Assembly: GCA_030524475.1 (NCBI GenBank) | Contig: JAUNGO010000003.1 | Location: 23,505-87,504, forward strand | Origin: Eggerthellaceae bacterium | GTDB lineage: Bacteria > Actinomycetota > Coriobacteriia > Coriobacteriales > Eggerthellaceae | DNA length: 64,000 nucleotides | Reading direction: 5' to 3' | Shown here: positions 16,206 through 26,800 of the stretch, in pieces | Layout: each line of letters begins with the position of its first letter | How positions within the stretch are numbered: the stretch's first letter is position 1 | Position numbers and translations under genes: made by a program | The notes under the pieces: generated by a model | Told to the model about the DNA's origin: nothing | Databases searched by the model: none | The model's input: the letters and a program-made list of their open reading frames with translations, nothing else

Positions 16206-17681
16206 CTACGCCTCCAGCTGCTCGAAATACGCCGCGCACGCCCGCGCGATCTCGTCGATCTCGTCGTCGTTTAGTATCGTGCGCGCGTCGAACAGCAGCG
16301 CCTCTTGGTGGATGCGCGCGATGATGGGCACGTCGTTTTTCCTGATCAAGTACTCTTCGCAGTCCTGCGCGCCGCCTCGCTTAAACTCAAGCTGCACGGC
16401 GAAGGTATCGATGTCGCGCATGGGAAGCGCACCGCCCCCCGCGCGGCTGATCTCGGGCACCGCCTCGACGGCGCCGCATTCCGCGGGTACGGCGTCGGCA
16501 ATGCGCGCGGCCAGCGCCTCGGCGCGCTCGCGCACGGCGGCGGCTGGCGCGTTCAGCATGCGCAGCGTGGGCACGTGCTCGCGGGCAACTTCGGGGTTGA
16601 GGTAGAGTCTCAGCGTTGCCTCCAGCGCGGCGAGCGTCATCTTGTCGAGGCGCAGCGCGCGGGCGAGCGGGTTTTTCTTCAAGCGCCCGATGAGCTCCGC
16701 CGACCCGATGACGATGCCCGCCTGAGGCCCGCCGAGCAGCTTGTCGCCCGAAAACGACACGAGGTCGCAGCCGGCGGCCAGCGCCTCGCCGGCGGTCGGC
16801 TCGTTCATGGAGCCCAGGTTGTCAAGCGCCAGCAGCGCGCCCGACCCCAAGTCCTCGTACACTAAAATTCTCGGCGCGTCCACGCCGCGCGCGCGTCGGT
16901 CGGCCTCGGCCGCGTCGGCGATGCGGCGCATCTCGCGCGCCGACACGCTTTCGGTGAACCCGATCAGGCGGTAGTTCGACGTGTGTACCTTCAGCAGCAT
17001 GGCGGTGTCGTCGGTGACGGCACGCTCGTAGTCGAAGTCGTGCGTTTTGTTGGTGGTGCCCACCTCGATCATGCGCGCGTTCGAGAGTTCCATAATGTCG
17101 GGGATGCGGAACGACCCGCCGATCTCCACCAGCTCGCCGCGCGACACCACGGCCTCGTGCCCGCAGGCGAACTCGGAGAGCACCATCATCACGGCGGCGG
17201 CGTTGTTGTTCACGGCGATGGCCGCCTCGGCGCCCGTGAGTTCGCAGATGAGCCGCTCGCAGTGGGCGTGGCGGCTGCCGCGGCACATACCCTGCACGTC
17301 GTATTCGAGCGTGGAGTAGCCGCGTGCCACGTCGAGCACGGCGGCGACGGCCTCGTCGGCCAGCACGCTGCGGCCGAGGTTGGTGTGTACGATCACGCCG
17401 CTCGCGTTGACGACGCGCCGCAGCGAGGGGGCGAAAAACGCCCGCGCGATTGCGCACGCATGCGTGGCAACCGCGTCGAGCGACGCGGCCTCGGCGGCGT
17501 CGTCGTCGGTAAGGCTGCTGGAAAGGATATGCTCGCGTGCGCGGCTGACGGCCTCGCGCGCGGCGTCGACCACCACGCTGCGGGGCAGCTCGGCGGCCAA
17601 CGCGGCCGCGGCGGGCGTGTTCAGCACTTCCTCGACGGAGGGCAGCGAGCGCAAAATCGAGTTCAGGTTCTTCTTGGTCAC
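16206..17681 (-). CDS. selA: L-seryl-tRNA(Sec) selenium transferase SelA
   Basis: The 491-residue PLP enzyme converts Ser-tRNA(Sec) to Sec-tRNA(Sec) using selenophosphate. It has the SelA N-terminal helical domain (RSLPSVEEVL), VVNASGVIVHTNLGRS, and the PLP lysine in SFSGDKLLGGPQAG. I chose GTG 17681, preceded by GAAAGG; the frame stays open far upstream, but that part overlaps the divergent glycosyltransferase and its promoter region. It is first in a selA-selB operon. The tRNA(Sec) gene selC was not found in the window. Confidence 0.95.
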   Translation of the reverse strand: MTKKNLNSILRSLPSVEEVLNTPAAAALAAELPRSVVVDAAREAVSRAREHILSSSLTDDDAAEAASLDAVATHACAIARAFFAPSLRRVVNASGVIVHTNLGRSVLADEAVAAVLDVARGYSTLEYDVQGMCRGSRHAHCERLICELTGAEAAIAVNNNAAAVMMVLSEFACGHEAVVSRGELVEIGGSFRIPDIMELSNARMIEVGTTNKTHDFDYERAVTDDTAMLLKVHTSNYRLIGFTESVSAREMRRIADAAEADRRARGVDAPRILVYEDLGSGALLALDNLGSMNEPTAGEALAAGCDLVSFSGDKLLGGPQAGIVIGSAELIGRLKKNPLARALRLDKMTLAALEATLRLYLNPEVAREHVPTLRMLNAPAAAVRERAEALAARIADAVPAECGAVEAVPEISRAGGGALPMRDIDTFAVQLEFKRGGAQDCEEYLIRKNDVPIIARIHQEALLFDARTILNDDEIDEIARACAAYFEQLEA

Positions 17682-17765
17682 GAGCGTGTGCCTTTCGTGC
17701 GCGAAAGCGGAATGACGCGCAAGCGTGCGTTGCCTTCGCGCGGTCGTTGCCTTTAAGCTGCGGTC

Positions 17766-17771
17766 ATTATA
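17766..17771 (-). promoter_or_regulatory. Candidate -10 box of the selA-selB operon
   Basis: The minus strand reads TATAAT at 17771-17766, within the palindrome GGTC-N6-GACC, about 85 bases before the selA start. No convincing -35 box is seen at the right distance, so strength or activator dependence is open. Confidence 0.4.
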
Positions 17772-17921
17772 GACCAGCTGCGTGGAGACGCGGAAACCAA
17801 CGTGTAGAATGCGAAGGGTGTTTTTTGGCGAGCGAAATCGACGGACGGAAACCGGCGTCGGCGGGGCGGTGCCGACGGACGAGAGTCGACGTCGGCGACA
17901 TCGACGGTTAGGAGTGCGGTC

Positions 17922-19142
17922 GTGAGGATCTTGAACATCAGCGCGCAGAAGCCCGACAGCACGGGAAGCGGCGTGTTTCTGGCGCAGATGGTGCGTTGCC
18001 AGGTTGAGGCGGGGCATAAGGCGGCGGTGGTGTGCGGTGTCGACGCGGCCGACGCGCCCGATGAGTCGCTTGTGCCCGAGGCTGCGGTGTACCCCGTGCG
18101 CTTCAACACCGCCGAGCTGCCGTTTGACGTGTGCGGCATGTCGGACGTGATGCCGTACGCCGCCACGCGCTACCGTGACCTCACGCCTACCATGCTCGCG
18201 CAGTTCAAGGCGGCGTTCACGCGCGTGATTTCCGAGGCCGACGCGGCATTTCGGCCCGACGTGGTGATCTGTCACCACCTCTACCTCGTCACGGCGGTGG
18301 CGCGCGAGGCGTTGCCGCACCGCCCGCTGGCGGGCATCAGCCACTCGACCGACCTGCGTCAGATGGCGCAGCACGACCTCGACCGCGCGTTCATCCTGCG
18401 CGGCGTGCGCGCGCTTGACGCGGCGCTCGCGCTGCACGAGGAGCAGGCGGCCCAAATCGAGCGCACATACGGCGTGCCGCGCGAACGTATCCACGTGATC
18501 GGCACGGGCTACGACGCGCGCACCTTCAACCTCGGGGAGGCGGGGAAGGGAAAGCCTAACGCAGGTGTTCCGCGCGTGCTCTACGTGGGCAAGATCGGCG
18601 AGAAGAAAGGCGTGCTCTCGCTGCTTGAAGCCTACGACGAGCTTGCGCGGCGCGGCGTGGCGTGCGGGCTCGATTTGGTGGGCGGCCACAGCGACGAGGC
18701 CGAGTACGCGCGCATCCGCGAGCGCGCCGCCGCGTGCACGCATGCACCGACGTTTTGGGGCAAGGTGCCGCCCGAAGGCGCCGCCGAGCGCTACCGCGCC
18801 TCCGACGTGTTCGTGCTGCCGTCGTTTTTCGAGGGGTTGCCGCTGGTGGTGGTCGAGGCGCTTGCCTGCGGCTGCAAGGTGGTGGTAACCGACCTTCCTG
18901 GGCTGCGCCCGTGGCTTTCCGCGTTTGTGCCCGACGCGCCGGTAACCTACGTTAAGCTGCCGCGCTTGCGAAACGTCGACACGCCCGTGGATGAGGATCT
19001 CCCCGCGTTCGAGCAGCGCTTGGCCGACGCCGTCGAGTGCGCGCTGGCCCAGCCTGCGCGCCCCTGCGACACGTCGAGCCTCACCTGGGAGCGTCTGACC
19101 GAGCGCGCTTTGGCGGTACTTGGGCTGCCGGGCGAATGTTAG
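17922..19142 (+). CDS. GT4-family glycosyltransferase
   Basis: The 406-residue protein has two Rossmann-like halves of the GT-B fold. The N-terminal half begins MRILNISAQKPDSTGSGVFL, with the Gly-rich acceptor loop. The C-terminal half has RVLYVGKIGEKKGVLSLLEAY (the donor-phosphate region) and FVLPSFFEGLPLVVVEALACG, the E-x7-E retaining-transferase motif. It probably moves a sugar from a nucleotide donor to a cell-surface or small-molecule acceptor; the substrate is unknown. It stands alone between selA (divergent) and the restriction operon. It starts at GTG 17922 after GGTTAGGAG. Confidence 0.82.
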   Translation: MRILNISAQKPDSTGSGVFLAQMVRCQVEAGHKAAVVCGVDAADAPDESLVPEAAVYPVRFNTAELPFDVCGMSDVMPYAATRYRDLTPTMLAQFKAAFTRVISEADAAFRPDVVICHHLYLVTAVAREALPHRPLAGISHSTDLRQMAQHDLDRAFILRGVRALDAALALHEEQAAQIERTYGVPRERIHVIGTGYDARTFNLGEAGKGKPNAGVPRVLYVGKIGEKKGVLSLLEAYDELARRGVACGLDLVGGHSDEAEYARIRERAAACTHAPTFWGKVPPEGAAERYRASDVFVLPSFFEGLPLVVVEALACGCKVVVTDLPGLRPWLSAFVPDAPVTYVKLPRLRNVDTPVDEDLPAFEQRLADAVECALAQPARPCDTSSLTWERLTERALAVLGLPGEC

Positions 19143-19202
19143 CCTCCTAATGGACGGATTGCTGGTATTCTGGTTCGTATCGAAAGAGAAAGGATGGTCG
19201 GC

Positions 19203-20780
19203 ATGCCCATTCAATCCGAGCAGCAGCGTAGCGAGTTGCATAAAACAATCTGGTCTATCGCGGACGACCTGCGTGGCAGCGTGGATGGCTGGGATTTCAA
19301 GCAGTATATTCTGGGAACACTCTTTTATCGATTCATCAGTGAGAACTTGTGTGCTTATCTCGCCGAGCAGGAAGGCGACCCGTCATTTGACTACGGCAAG
19401 CTGCCTGACGAACAAGCTGAGTACGGCCGTGAGGAAACGGTTAAGGAAAAAGGTTTTTTCATATTGCCGAGCGAGCTTTTTTCTCGCGTGTTGGAAACCG
19501 TTGATAAGAATGGCATGGCTCTTGCCGAGAACGGCGACGATCTCAACGAAATCTTGGTGCGGGTGTTCGCCAACATCGAGGGCAGTGCTGTGGGCACCGA
19601 GTCCGAGGACGACGTGAGGGGGCTTTTTGCCGATTTCGACCCCAACAGCCCCAAACTCGGCAACTCCGTTATCGAGCGGAACAAGAAGCTGGTCACGCTT
19701 ATCACCAAAATCGGAGCTCTTGATTTTGGCGGCACGTTCCAGGAAAACGGCATTGACGCCTTTGGCGACGCCTATGAGTTCCTCATGACCATGTACGCCT
19801 CTGGTACTGGCAAAAGTGGAGGCGAGTTTTTCACCCCGCAGGAGGTGGGCGAGCTTTTGGCTCGCATCGTCATCGGTCATCGCACGAGCGTGAACAAGGT
19901 GTATGACCCTTGCTGCGGATCGGGTGGCCTGTTGCTTAAGTTCGCCAAGATTTTGGGAGCGTCCAACGTGCGCAGCGGTTTCTTCGGCCAAGAAATTAAC
20001 CTTACCACGTATAACCTCGCGCGCATCAATATGTTTCTGCACGACATCAACTTCGACAAGTTCAGCATTGTGTGCGAAGACACGTTGAAAGCCCCTGCCC
20101 ATTGGGACGACGAGCCGTTCGACGCTATCGTGTCTAATCCGCCCTATTCAATTAAGTGGGAGGGTAAGAGCAACCCGCTCAACATCAACGACCCGCGCTT
20201 TTCTCCTGCGGGTGTGCTTGCGCCGCCCAGTAGGGCCGACCTCGCCTTTACCATGCACATGCTATCGTGGCTGTCCACCGAGGGTACGGCGGCCATCGTC
20301 GAGTTTCCGGGTGTGCTTTATCGGGGTGGTGCCGAGGGAAAGATTCGCGACTACCTGGTGCGCAACAACTTCGTCGATGTGGTTATCCAGCTGCCGCCCG
20401 ACCTGTTCTTTAACACCAATATCGCCACCTGTGTGCTGGTGCTCAAGCGGTCGAAATCAACGAGCGACATCCTGTTTGTGGACGCTAGTGGCGAATTTGT
20501 GCGTGCCGACGCGAAGAACAAGCTCTCTCAGGAAAACATTGACCGCATTGTTGGAACCGTGGTGGAGCGTACCGAGGAGAAAAACTTCTCAAGGTTGGTC
20601 TCAAACGACGACGTGCTGACGAATGACGTCAATCTTTCTGTGAGCAGTTACGTCGAGAAGCCCGACGAGCGCGAGGAGGTCGACATCAAGGCCCTGAATG
20701 TGGAGATCGAGCGCATTGTGGCGCGCGAGCAGGAGCTGCGCGAGCGAATCGACGCCATTGTGGCGGATTTGGAGGGGTAG
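19203..20780 (+). CDS. hsdM: Type I restriction-modification system, methyltransferase subunit HsdM
   Basis: This 525-residue adenine-N6 methyltransferase modifies the site read by HsdS. It contains the HsdM N-terminal helical domain (DDLRGSVDGWDFKQYILG), the SAM-binding VYDPCCGSGGLL near residue 235 and the catalytic SNPPYSIKW near residue 310. It is first in a tight five-gene operon. ATG 19203 is preferred because AAAGG lies about nine bases upstream; ATG 19194 directly abuts the ribosome site. Third codon positions are less GC-rich than in the neighbouring housekeeping genes, consistent with horizontal acquisition of the operon. Confidence 0.93.
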   Translation: MPIQSEQQRSELHKTIWSIADDLRGSVDGWDFKQYILGTLFYRFISENLCAYLAEQEGDPSFDYGKLPDEQAEYGREETVKEKGFFILPSELFSRVLETVDKNGMALAENGDDLNEILVRVFANIEGSAVGTESEDDVRGLFADFDPNSPKLGNSVIERNKKLVTLITKIGALDFGGTFQENGIDAFGDAYEFLMTMYASGTGKSGGEFFTPQEVGELLARIVIGHRTSVNKVYDPCCGSGGLLLKFAKILGASNVRSGFFGQEINLTTYNLARINMFLHDINFDKFSIVCEDTLKAPAHWDDEPFDAIVSNPPYSIKWEGKSNPLNINDPRFSPAGVLAPPSRADLAFTMHMLSWLSTEGTAAIVEFPGVLYRGGAEGKIRDYLVRNNFVDVVIQLPPDLFFNTNIATCVLVLKRSKSTSDILFVDASGEFVRADAKNKLSQENIDRIVGTVVERTEEKNFSRLVSNDDVLTNDVNLSVSSYVEKPDEREEVDIKALNVEIERIVAREQELRERIDAIVADLEG

Positions 20781-20782
20781 AT

Positions 20783-21919
20783 ATGTCGAAGGATATTGCT
20801 AAGAAGTCTGCTACGGGAATCGAAGATGCGCAGCTCAATCGACTGTGTGAAGACGCCTTTTCTATTATCGAAGCTGGGCGCAAGAATGCGTATCGAGCTG
20901 TTAACGTCGCAATGGTTTATAGCTATTTTGAGTTGGGACGTCGTATTGTCGAGGAAGAGCAGAACGGGTCTTCTCGGGCGGGATACGGCGCAAAGCTTCT
21001 GACGCGCCTTGCTGCCGCGCTTACCGAGCGATATGGTCGTGGCTTTTCTGACACCAACCTCAGACAGATGCGCAATTTCTACCTGGTTTACTCGGAGGAC
21101 GAGATTCAGCAGACGCTATCTGCTGAATTCGCGGGGCTTCCCAAAACCCAAGAAGGGCGCGTTTTCCCGCTCTCGTGGTCGCACTATCTCAAGCTCATGC
21201 GCATCAAGGACATTGATGAGCGCCATTTCTACGAAGCAGAGACGGCTAAGAACAACTGGAGCCTCGCGGAGCTCAATCGGCAATTCGACAGTGCCCTTTA
21301 CGAGCGGTTAACGCTGAGTCGCGACAAAGACGAAGTTAAGAAGCTTGCGGAGAAGGGGCAGATAGTTGAAAAGCCGTCCGATTTAGTGAAAGACCCGTAT
21401 GTTCTCGAATTCGTGGGGCTTGAGGAGAAGCCGTCGTATTCGGAGAGCGACCTTGAGGGTGCCATCATCGACAATTTGGAGAAGTTCTTGCTGGAGATGG
21501 GACGCGGGTTCACGTTCGTGGGCAGGCAGGTTCGATTCACGTTCGACGAGGAGCATTACTTCGTGGACCTAGTCCTGTTCAACCGTCTGCTCAGTTGCTT
21601 TGTACTGGTGGATTTGAAGATTGGAAAACTGCGGCACCAAGACCTCGGCCAGATGCAGATGTACGTGAACTACTTCGACCGATACGAGCGCCTCGAGAGC
21701 GAGAACCCCACCATAGGCATCGTGCTTTGCAAGGATAAAAACGATTCTATGGTGGAGCTTACGCTGCCTAAAGACAACGAGCGGATTTTTGCCAGCAGAT
21801 ACCAAACGGTGCTTCCGAGTAAAGACGAGCTTCGGCAACTTATGGACGAAAGCGCAGAGCGTTTCGAGGCGACTAAGCTCTCTGGTGATGTTGCAACGGC
21901 TATGGAGGGTAGTCAGTAA
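20783..21919 (+). CDS. YhcG/DUF1016-type PD-(D/E)XK nuclease-domain protein
   Basis: The 378-residue protein matches the YhcG/DUF1016 architecture. Its helical N-terminal domain runs AYRAVNVAMVYSYFELGRRIVEEEQ--G-ARAGYG, continuing with RGFSDTNLRQMRNFYLVYSE. Its C-terminal nuclease domain contains GRQVRF, EEHYFVDLVLFNR and LVDLKIGKLRHQDLGQMQMYV, with the D-x-K catalytic pair. Members are often embedded in type I restriction loci. The role is not settled; accessory nuclease or defence modulation are inference. It starts two bases after hsdM and its stop overlaps the next start (TAATG), so it is translated with the system. Confidence 0.85.
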   Translation: MSKDIAKKSATGIEDAQLNRLCEDAFSIIEAGRKNAYRAVNVAMVYSYFELGRRIVEEEQNGSSRAGYGAKLLTRLAAALTERYGRGFSDTNLRQMRNFYLVYSEDEIQQTLSAEFAGLPKTQEGRVFPLSWSHYLKLMRIKDIDERHFYEAETAKNNWSLAELNRQFDSALYERLTLSRDKDEVKKLAEKGQIVEKPSDLVKDPYVLEFVGLEEKPSYSESDLEGAIIDNLEKFLLEMGRGFTFVGRQVRFTFDEEHYFVDLVLFNRLLSCFVLVDLKIGKLRHQDLGQMQMYVNYFDRYERLESENPTIGIVLCKDKNDSMVELTLPKDNERIFASRYQTVLPSKDELRQLMDESAERFEATKLSGDVATAMEGSQ

Positions 21920-22764
21920 TGGCGCGCGGAGACAGAGAGCTGCACTGCTTAGAGCGAATTATTGATGACGTTTTTCCTGATGGCAGAGATTTCGGCGCTG
22001 GAGTAGTTAATACGTCTTTGCTTCATTCGTCGGTTTATGGATTTGCGCAGGATGATTGGGATACGCTTTGCGAGGACCTTGCATCCGCTAAGCCCAATGC
22101 CGATCCAAGCAGCTTTCCTGACTTCATAAGCGGCGATACTGTCCTTGAACATTTCGAGATAACCGCAACCATCGAAGGTCGTAAGGGGTCGCAGTTTAAG
22201 CGCAAGCACGAACCCTTTATGGGATCAATGCGGAAAGGATTAGGAAACCTTTCTGTTGAGGACAATCCTCGAGCGATTAGTCGCGCTTTTCCATACCCAA
22301 ACCAACAGCACGTGTCGTTGCTCGACTCTCTTGAGCGCAATCTCTCTAAGCATGCCGAGTCTTTGCGTGCGTTCAGAGTCAAACATGCGATCAGCAAAGC
22401 TATCTTCGTCATTGAACATCGGGAATATGGTCTAGCAATGATAGAAGATGTTTTTGGAGAAATTGGCTCGGGTCGGATCTTTGGGGATATGCGCGAGCAA
22501 CAGAAGTTCAGCAGCTACAGAATGAGCAGGGATGCGGACGCTCTCTCAATCTTGGCTGACTACGCTGCCGAGATCGACGTGGTGGTATTTGTTGGCGTTG
22601 AGAACATCGAGTTTATTAAGGTCGCTGAGATTCCTGATATGTTGAAACTCATGCCGTGGCCATTCGTGATAGCTGCTGGCCCGACGGTCGAACTGCATAC
22701 ATTTTTGCCAGTTACGAGAGTATGTGCACCTGAAAAGGAAGGGGTCGATTATGAGCAAAGTTAA
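21919..22764 (+). CDS. Unrecognised protein inside the type I restriction operon
   Basis: I do not recognise this 281-residue soluble protein. It has no membrane segment and no clear catalytic signature. The C-terminal half (residues about 155-265) alternates beta-like strands such as AIFVIEHREYGLAMIEDVF and IDVVVFVGVENIEFIKVAEI with helices, which could be a nuclease-like or Rossmann-like alpha/beta core. Its start overlaps the DUF1016 stop by one base and its end overlaps the start of hsdS by 14 bases, so it is made in step with the restriction system. GC content is visibly lower than in the core genes. It may be an accessory, inhibitor or anti-phage partner; this is inference from position only. 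Confidence 0.75.
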   Translation: MARGDRELHCLERIIDDVFPDGRDFGAGVVNTSLLHSSVYGFAQDDWDTLCEDLASAKPNADPSSFPDFISGDTVLEHFEITATIEGRKGSQFKRKHEPFMGSMRKGLGNLSVEDNPRAISRAFPYPNQQHVSLLDSLERNLSKHAESLRAFRVKHAISKAIFVIEHREYGLAMIEDVFGEIGSGRIFGDMREQQKFSSYRMSRDADALSILADYAAEIDVVVFVGVENIEFIKVAEIPDMLKLMPWPFVIAAGPTVELHTFLPVTRVCAPEKEGVDYEQS

Positions 22765-23827
22765 TGACATGGTTAAATGCTTATGCCCCGATGGCGTAGA
22801 ATATCGTGACCTGCATGAAATTGCTATCATCAGAGCTGGCAGAGATTATAAGCATTTAGGCAAAGGAACCATTCCCGTTTATGGCAGCGGTGGTGTGATG
22901 ACGTATGTGGACAATTTCACATATGATAAACCAACCGTACTACTTCCACGCAAGGGCTCTATTGGCAATGTGTTTTATGTCGATGAACCTTTTTGGAACG
23001 TGGACACGATTTTTTATACAGAGATCAATGAAAGTATCGTTATGCCGAGATTTTTCTACCACGTCATGCTCTCTCGGCACATAGAACGATTGAGCACTTC
23101 GAACGCCGCGCGACCGGCATTGACAAAGAAAGTACTCGATAAGGTGCGTGTTCCTGTGCCGCCTATGGAGATTCAGCAAGAGATTGTATGCGTACTAGAC
23201 TCCTTCGCGGAGCTTGAGGCGGAGCTTGAGGCGCGACGGGCTCAGTATGCCCACTACCGGAACGCCCTGATTGACGGAATTGCTTCCGAAAGCATGCCCT
23301 TGTCTAAACTGGCGCAAATTGGAACTGGCAGCCGCGATACAAAAGATGCAGTTTCCGACGGTGAGTTTGTTTTTTATGCTCGTGGCGTCGATTCCCTTCG
23401 ACTAGATGAATATGATTTCGACGAGACCGCAGTCATCACGGCGGGTGACGGTGCGGGTGTTGGAAGGGTGTTTCATTTTGTAGAAGGAAAGTATGCACTT
23501 CATCAGCGGGCATACAGGATGGCTCCCGATGAGGAAAAGCTCTATTCCAGGTTCTTCTACCATGTGTTAAATGCTCGATTCTATGATTACATAATGGCGA
23601 ATTGCGTATCTAGTTCGGTTTCCTCGATTCGCAGAAAAATGCTCGACAACTTTCCAGTGCCTATTCCTTCCCTTGAAGAACAGCACCGCATTGCTGGTAT
23701 TCTCGACAAGTTCGATGCTTTGGTTAACGACATCTCTCAAGGTTTGCCTGCCGAAATTGAAGCTCGTCGCAAGCAGTATGCTTATTACCGCGACAAGTTG
23801 CTTTCGTTTAAGGAGAAGGTTGCATGA
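22751..23827 (+). CDS. hsdS: Type I restriction-modification specificity subunit HsdS
   Basis: The 358-residue protein has two target-recognition domains (about residues 1-150 and 180-320), each followed by a conserved helix. The helix copies ELEARRAQYAHYRNALI near residue 165 and EIEARRKQYAYYRDKLL near residue 335 are clear repeats of one another. This is the standard HsdS layout: each recognition domain reads one half of a split DNA site and the helices set the spacing and bind HsdM. Start ATG 22751 follows GGAAGGGG and overlaps the preceding gene. The near-identical helical repeats are where recombination could swap recognition domains; no second silent hsdS copy or inverted repeat is present nearby. 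Confidence 0.92.
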   Translation: MSKVNDMVKCLCPDGVEYRDLHEIAIIRAGRDYKHLGKGTIPVYGSGGVMTYVDNFTYDKPTVLLPRKGSIGNVFYVDEPFWNVDTIFYTEINESIVMPRFFYHVMLSRHIERLSTSNAARPALTKKVLDKVRVPVPPMEIQQEIVCVLDSFAELEAELEARRAQYAHYRNALIDGIASESMPLSKLAQIGTGSRDTKDAVSDGEFVFYARGVDSLRLDEYDFDETAVITAGDGAGVGRVFHFVEGKYALHQRAYRMAPDEEKLYSRFFYHVLNARFYDYIMANCVSSSVSSIRRKMLDNFPVPIPSLEEQHRIAGILDKFDALVNDISQGLPAEIEARRKQYAYYRDKLLSFKEKVA

Positions 23828-26800
23828 GCGAACATGGTAGGCGCGTCGAGTACGGCGTTGTAGGCATTCCCGAGGAAATGTTGGATGAGTCGCTGGTAGA
23901 TGATTTGCCTGCATCGGTCGACTTCGAGGTCATGGCGTTCGGTGGTCAGGCCACCGTATGCGCTGCCGCTCCCAAGCAGGGCAAACGCTCGACGGCTTAC
24001 CAAAGCGAGGCCGAGTTGGAAGCGGCCTTCATTGCGCAGCTTCAGCGCCAGGCGTACGAATATGTTGTGTTTTCCTCCGAAGGGGAACTTGCTGCCAACC
24101 TGCGCCGACAGCTCGAAGCGCTGAACGGCCTCACGTTCACCGACAAGGAGTGGGAACGCTTCTTTAAGGGCTGCATAACGTCCGAAAACGAGGGCATTGC
24201 GGAAAAGACGCGCCGCATCCAGCGCGACCACGTGCAGGTGCTCCATCGCGATGACGGCTCCGTGAAGAACGTGCAGCTTATCGACAAGCGCAACGTGCAT
24301 AACAATCGTTTGCAGGTGATGAACCAATATGCGCAAAGCGGCACCTACGACAATCGCTACGACGTCACCATCCTGGTGAACGGCCTGCCGCTGGTGCACG
24401 TGGAGCTTAAACGCCGAGGCGTGGCGATAAAAGAGGCGTTCAACCAGATAGAGCGCTACCAGCGTGACAGTTTTTGGAGCAGCTGCGGTCTGTACGAGTA
24501 CGTGCAAATCTTCGTGATCTCCAACGGCACGCACACGAAATACTACTCCAACACCACGCGCTGGAGCCACATTGAGGAGTCGAAGGGCAGGCGACGCAGC
24601 GGGAAAAAGACTTCCAACAGCTTCGAGTTCACCAGCTGGTGGGCAGACGCCGATAACGTTCCCATCATGGATTTGGTGCCGTTCACGTCATCGTTTTTCG
24701 CCAAGCACGCCATTTTGAACATTCTTACACGTTATTGCGTCTTTGACGTGGATGACCATCTGCTGGTTATGCGCCCGTATCAAATTGTGGCGACCGAGCG
24801 CATCCTGAACCGCATTCTTGTGTCCGAGAACGACAAACGCATGCTGGGCACGCTGAGGGCGGGCGGCTACATATGGCACACCACGGGCAGCGGCAAGACG
24901 CTCACGAGCTTCAAGACGGCCCAGCTGGCAAGTGGCATGGCGGGCGTTGACAAGGTTATGTTCGTCGTGGATCGCAAAGACCTCGACTACCAGACCATGC
25001 GCGAATACGACCGCTTCGAGAAGGGCGCGGTGGACGGAAGCGAGTCGACGGCGGTGTTGGCGAGGCAGCTGGCCGATCCCGACTGCCGTATTCTTGTGAC
25101 CACTATCCAAAAGCTCTCCGTGTTCATCAAGAAGAACAAGAAGCATGATGTTTACTCGAGCCACGTGGTTGTCATCTTTGACGAATGCCACCGCAGTCAG
25201 TTCGGCGAGATGCACGCGGCCATCATCAAGCATTTCAAGGCGTATCACCTGTTCGGCTTTACGGGTACGCCCATTTTCGCGGACAACGCCAGTGCCTCGG
25301 GCAATCCCAAGTTGCGCACCACGGAGCAGGCGTTCGGGGAAAAGCTGCACACCTATACCATCGTCGATGCCATCCGCGACGGCAACGTGCTGCCCTTCCG
25401 CATCGACTACATCCAAACCATCAAGGCGCGCGAAGACTTCCCTGACCAAAAGGTCTACGACATCTATCGCGAGGGCGCGTACAAGGCGCAGGAACGTGTG
25501 GAATCAATCGTGAGCTATGTGCTCGACCACTATGCGCAGAAAACCAAGCGCAGCTCCAACTACCTGCTGAAAGACCAGCGTGTAATGGGCTTCAACTCCA
25601 TCTTCTGCTGTGCGTCCATCGATATGGCAAAGGTTTATTACTCGGCGTTTAGACGTATGCAGGCAGAGCGTGGCGGTGAGCAGCTTAAAGTGGCGCTTAT
25701 CTACAGCTTCGGCGTGAACGAAAGCGACGACGGCTGCGGTCTTCCCGACGAAAGCTTCGACGTGGAAAGCTTGGATACGCCCGACCGCGATTTCCTGCAG
25801 GCCGCCATCGACGACTACAATGCAATGTTCTCCACGAGTTTCGATACGAGCTCGGATGGCTTTCAGAACTACTACAAGGACTTGTCCGACCGCATGAAGA
25901 ACCGTCAGCTGGATATGGTCGTCGTGGTCAATATGTTCCTTACCGGCTTCGACGCCACCACGCTTAACACGCTTTGGGTTGACAAGGACCTCAAGGACCA
26001 CGGCCTCATCCAGGCGTTTTCCCGCACGAATCGCATTCTGAACTCCGTGAAGACCTACGGCAACATCGTGTGCTTTCGCAATTTGGAGGATCGGGTCAAC
26101 CATGCCATCAGCCTTTTTGGGGATAAGGACGCTGGCGGCATCGTGCTGCTTAAGCCTTATGCCGAATACTTGGGGGAATACCGGGAGCGCTTGGCGCAGC
26201 TGTACGATCGTTTCCCGCTTGGACAGGTTATATTGGGGGAGGAGACCGAAAAGGCGTTTATTCGCCTGTTCGGCACGATACTCAGGTTGCGTAACGTGTT
26301 GTCGGCTTTTGACGACTTCGAGGGGGACGATCCGCTGTCGCCGCGCGACGAACAAGATTATCGCAGCGTGTATACCGATCTCTACCAAAAATGGCGTAAG
26401 GACAAAGAAGAAGCTGCCATCATCAACGACGACCTTGTTTTCGAGGTTGAGCTATTGAAGCAGGTTGATGTAAACATCGATTACATCCTTATGTTAGTGC
26501 AGAAATACCATGACACCAACTGTGCCGACAAGCTTATTATCGCCGACGTTGAGCGCGCTATCGGCGCCAGCTATGAGTTGCGCAATAAGCGAGACCTCAT
26601 CGAGCGGTTCATCGACGGACTTAACGCGAGCGAGGACGTTGTCGCTGACTGGAGGAAATACATCGAGGAGCAACGCGAGAAGGAGTTGTCTGCCATCATC
26701 GCTGATGAATCGTTGGATGACGTCGCTACGCGCGAGTTTGTGGCGCGTTCGTTTGTCGAGGGGGAAGTGACAGAAAACGGCACCGAGATTACGTTGCTTA

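Noticed and set aside
17682..19241. Long N-terminal extension of the selA frame
   Set aside because: It overlaps the divergent glycosyltransferase gene and promoter region; the SelA N-terminal domain starts at GTG 17681 with a ribosome site.
19203..23827. Phase-variable hsdS shufflon
   Set aside because: Only one hsdS gene is present, with no inverted silent copy or recombinase nearby; the two helix repeats are normal for HsdS.
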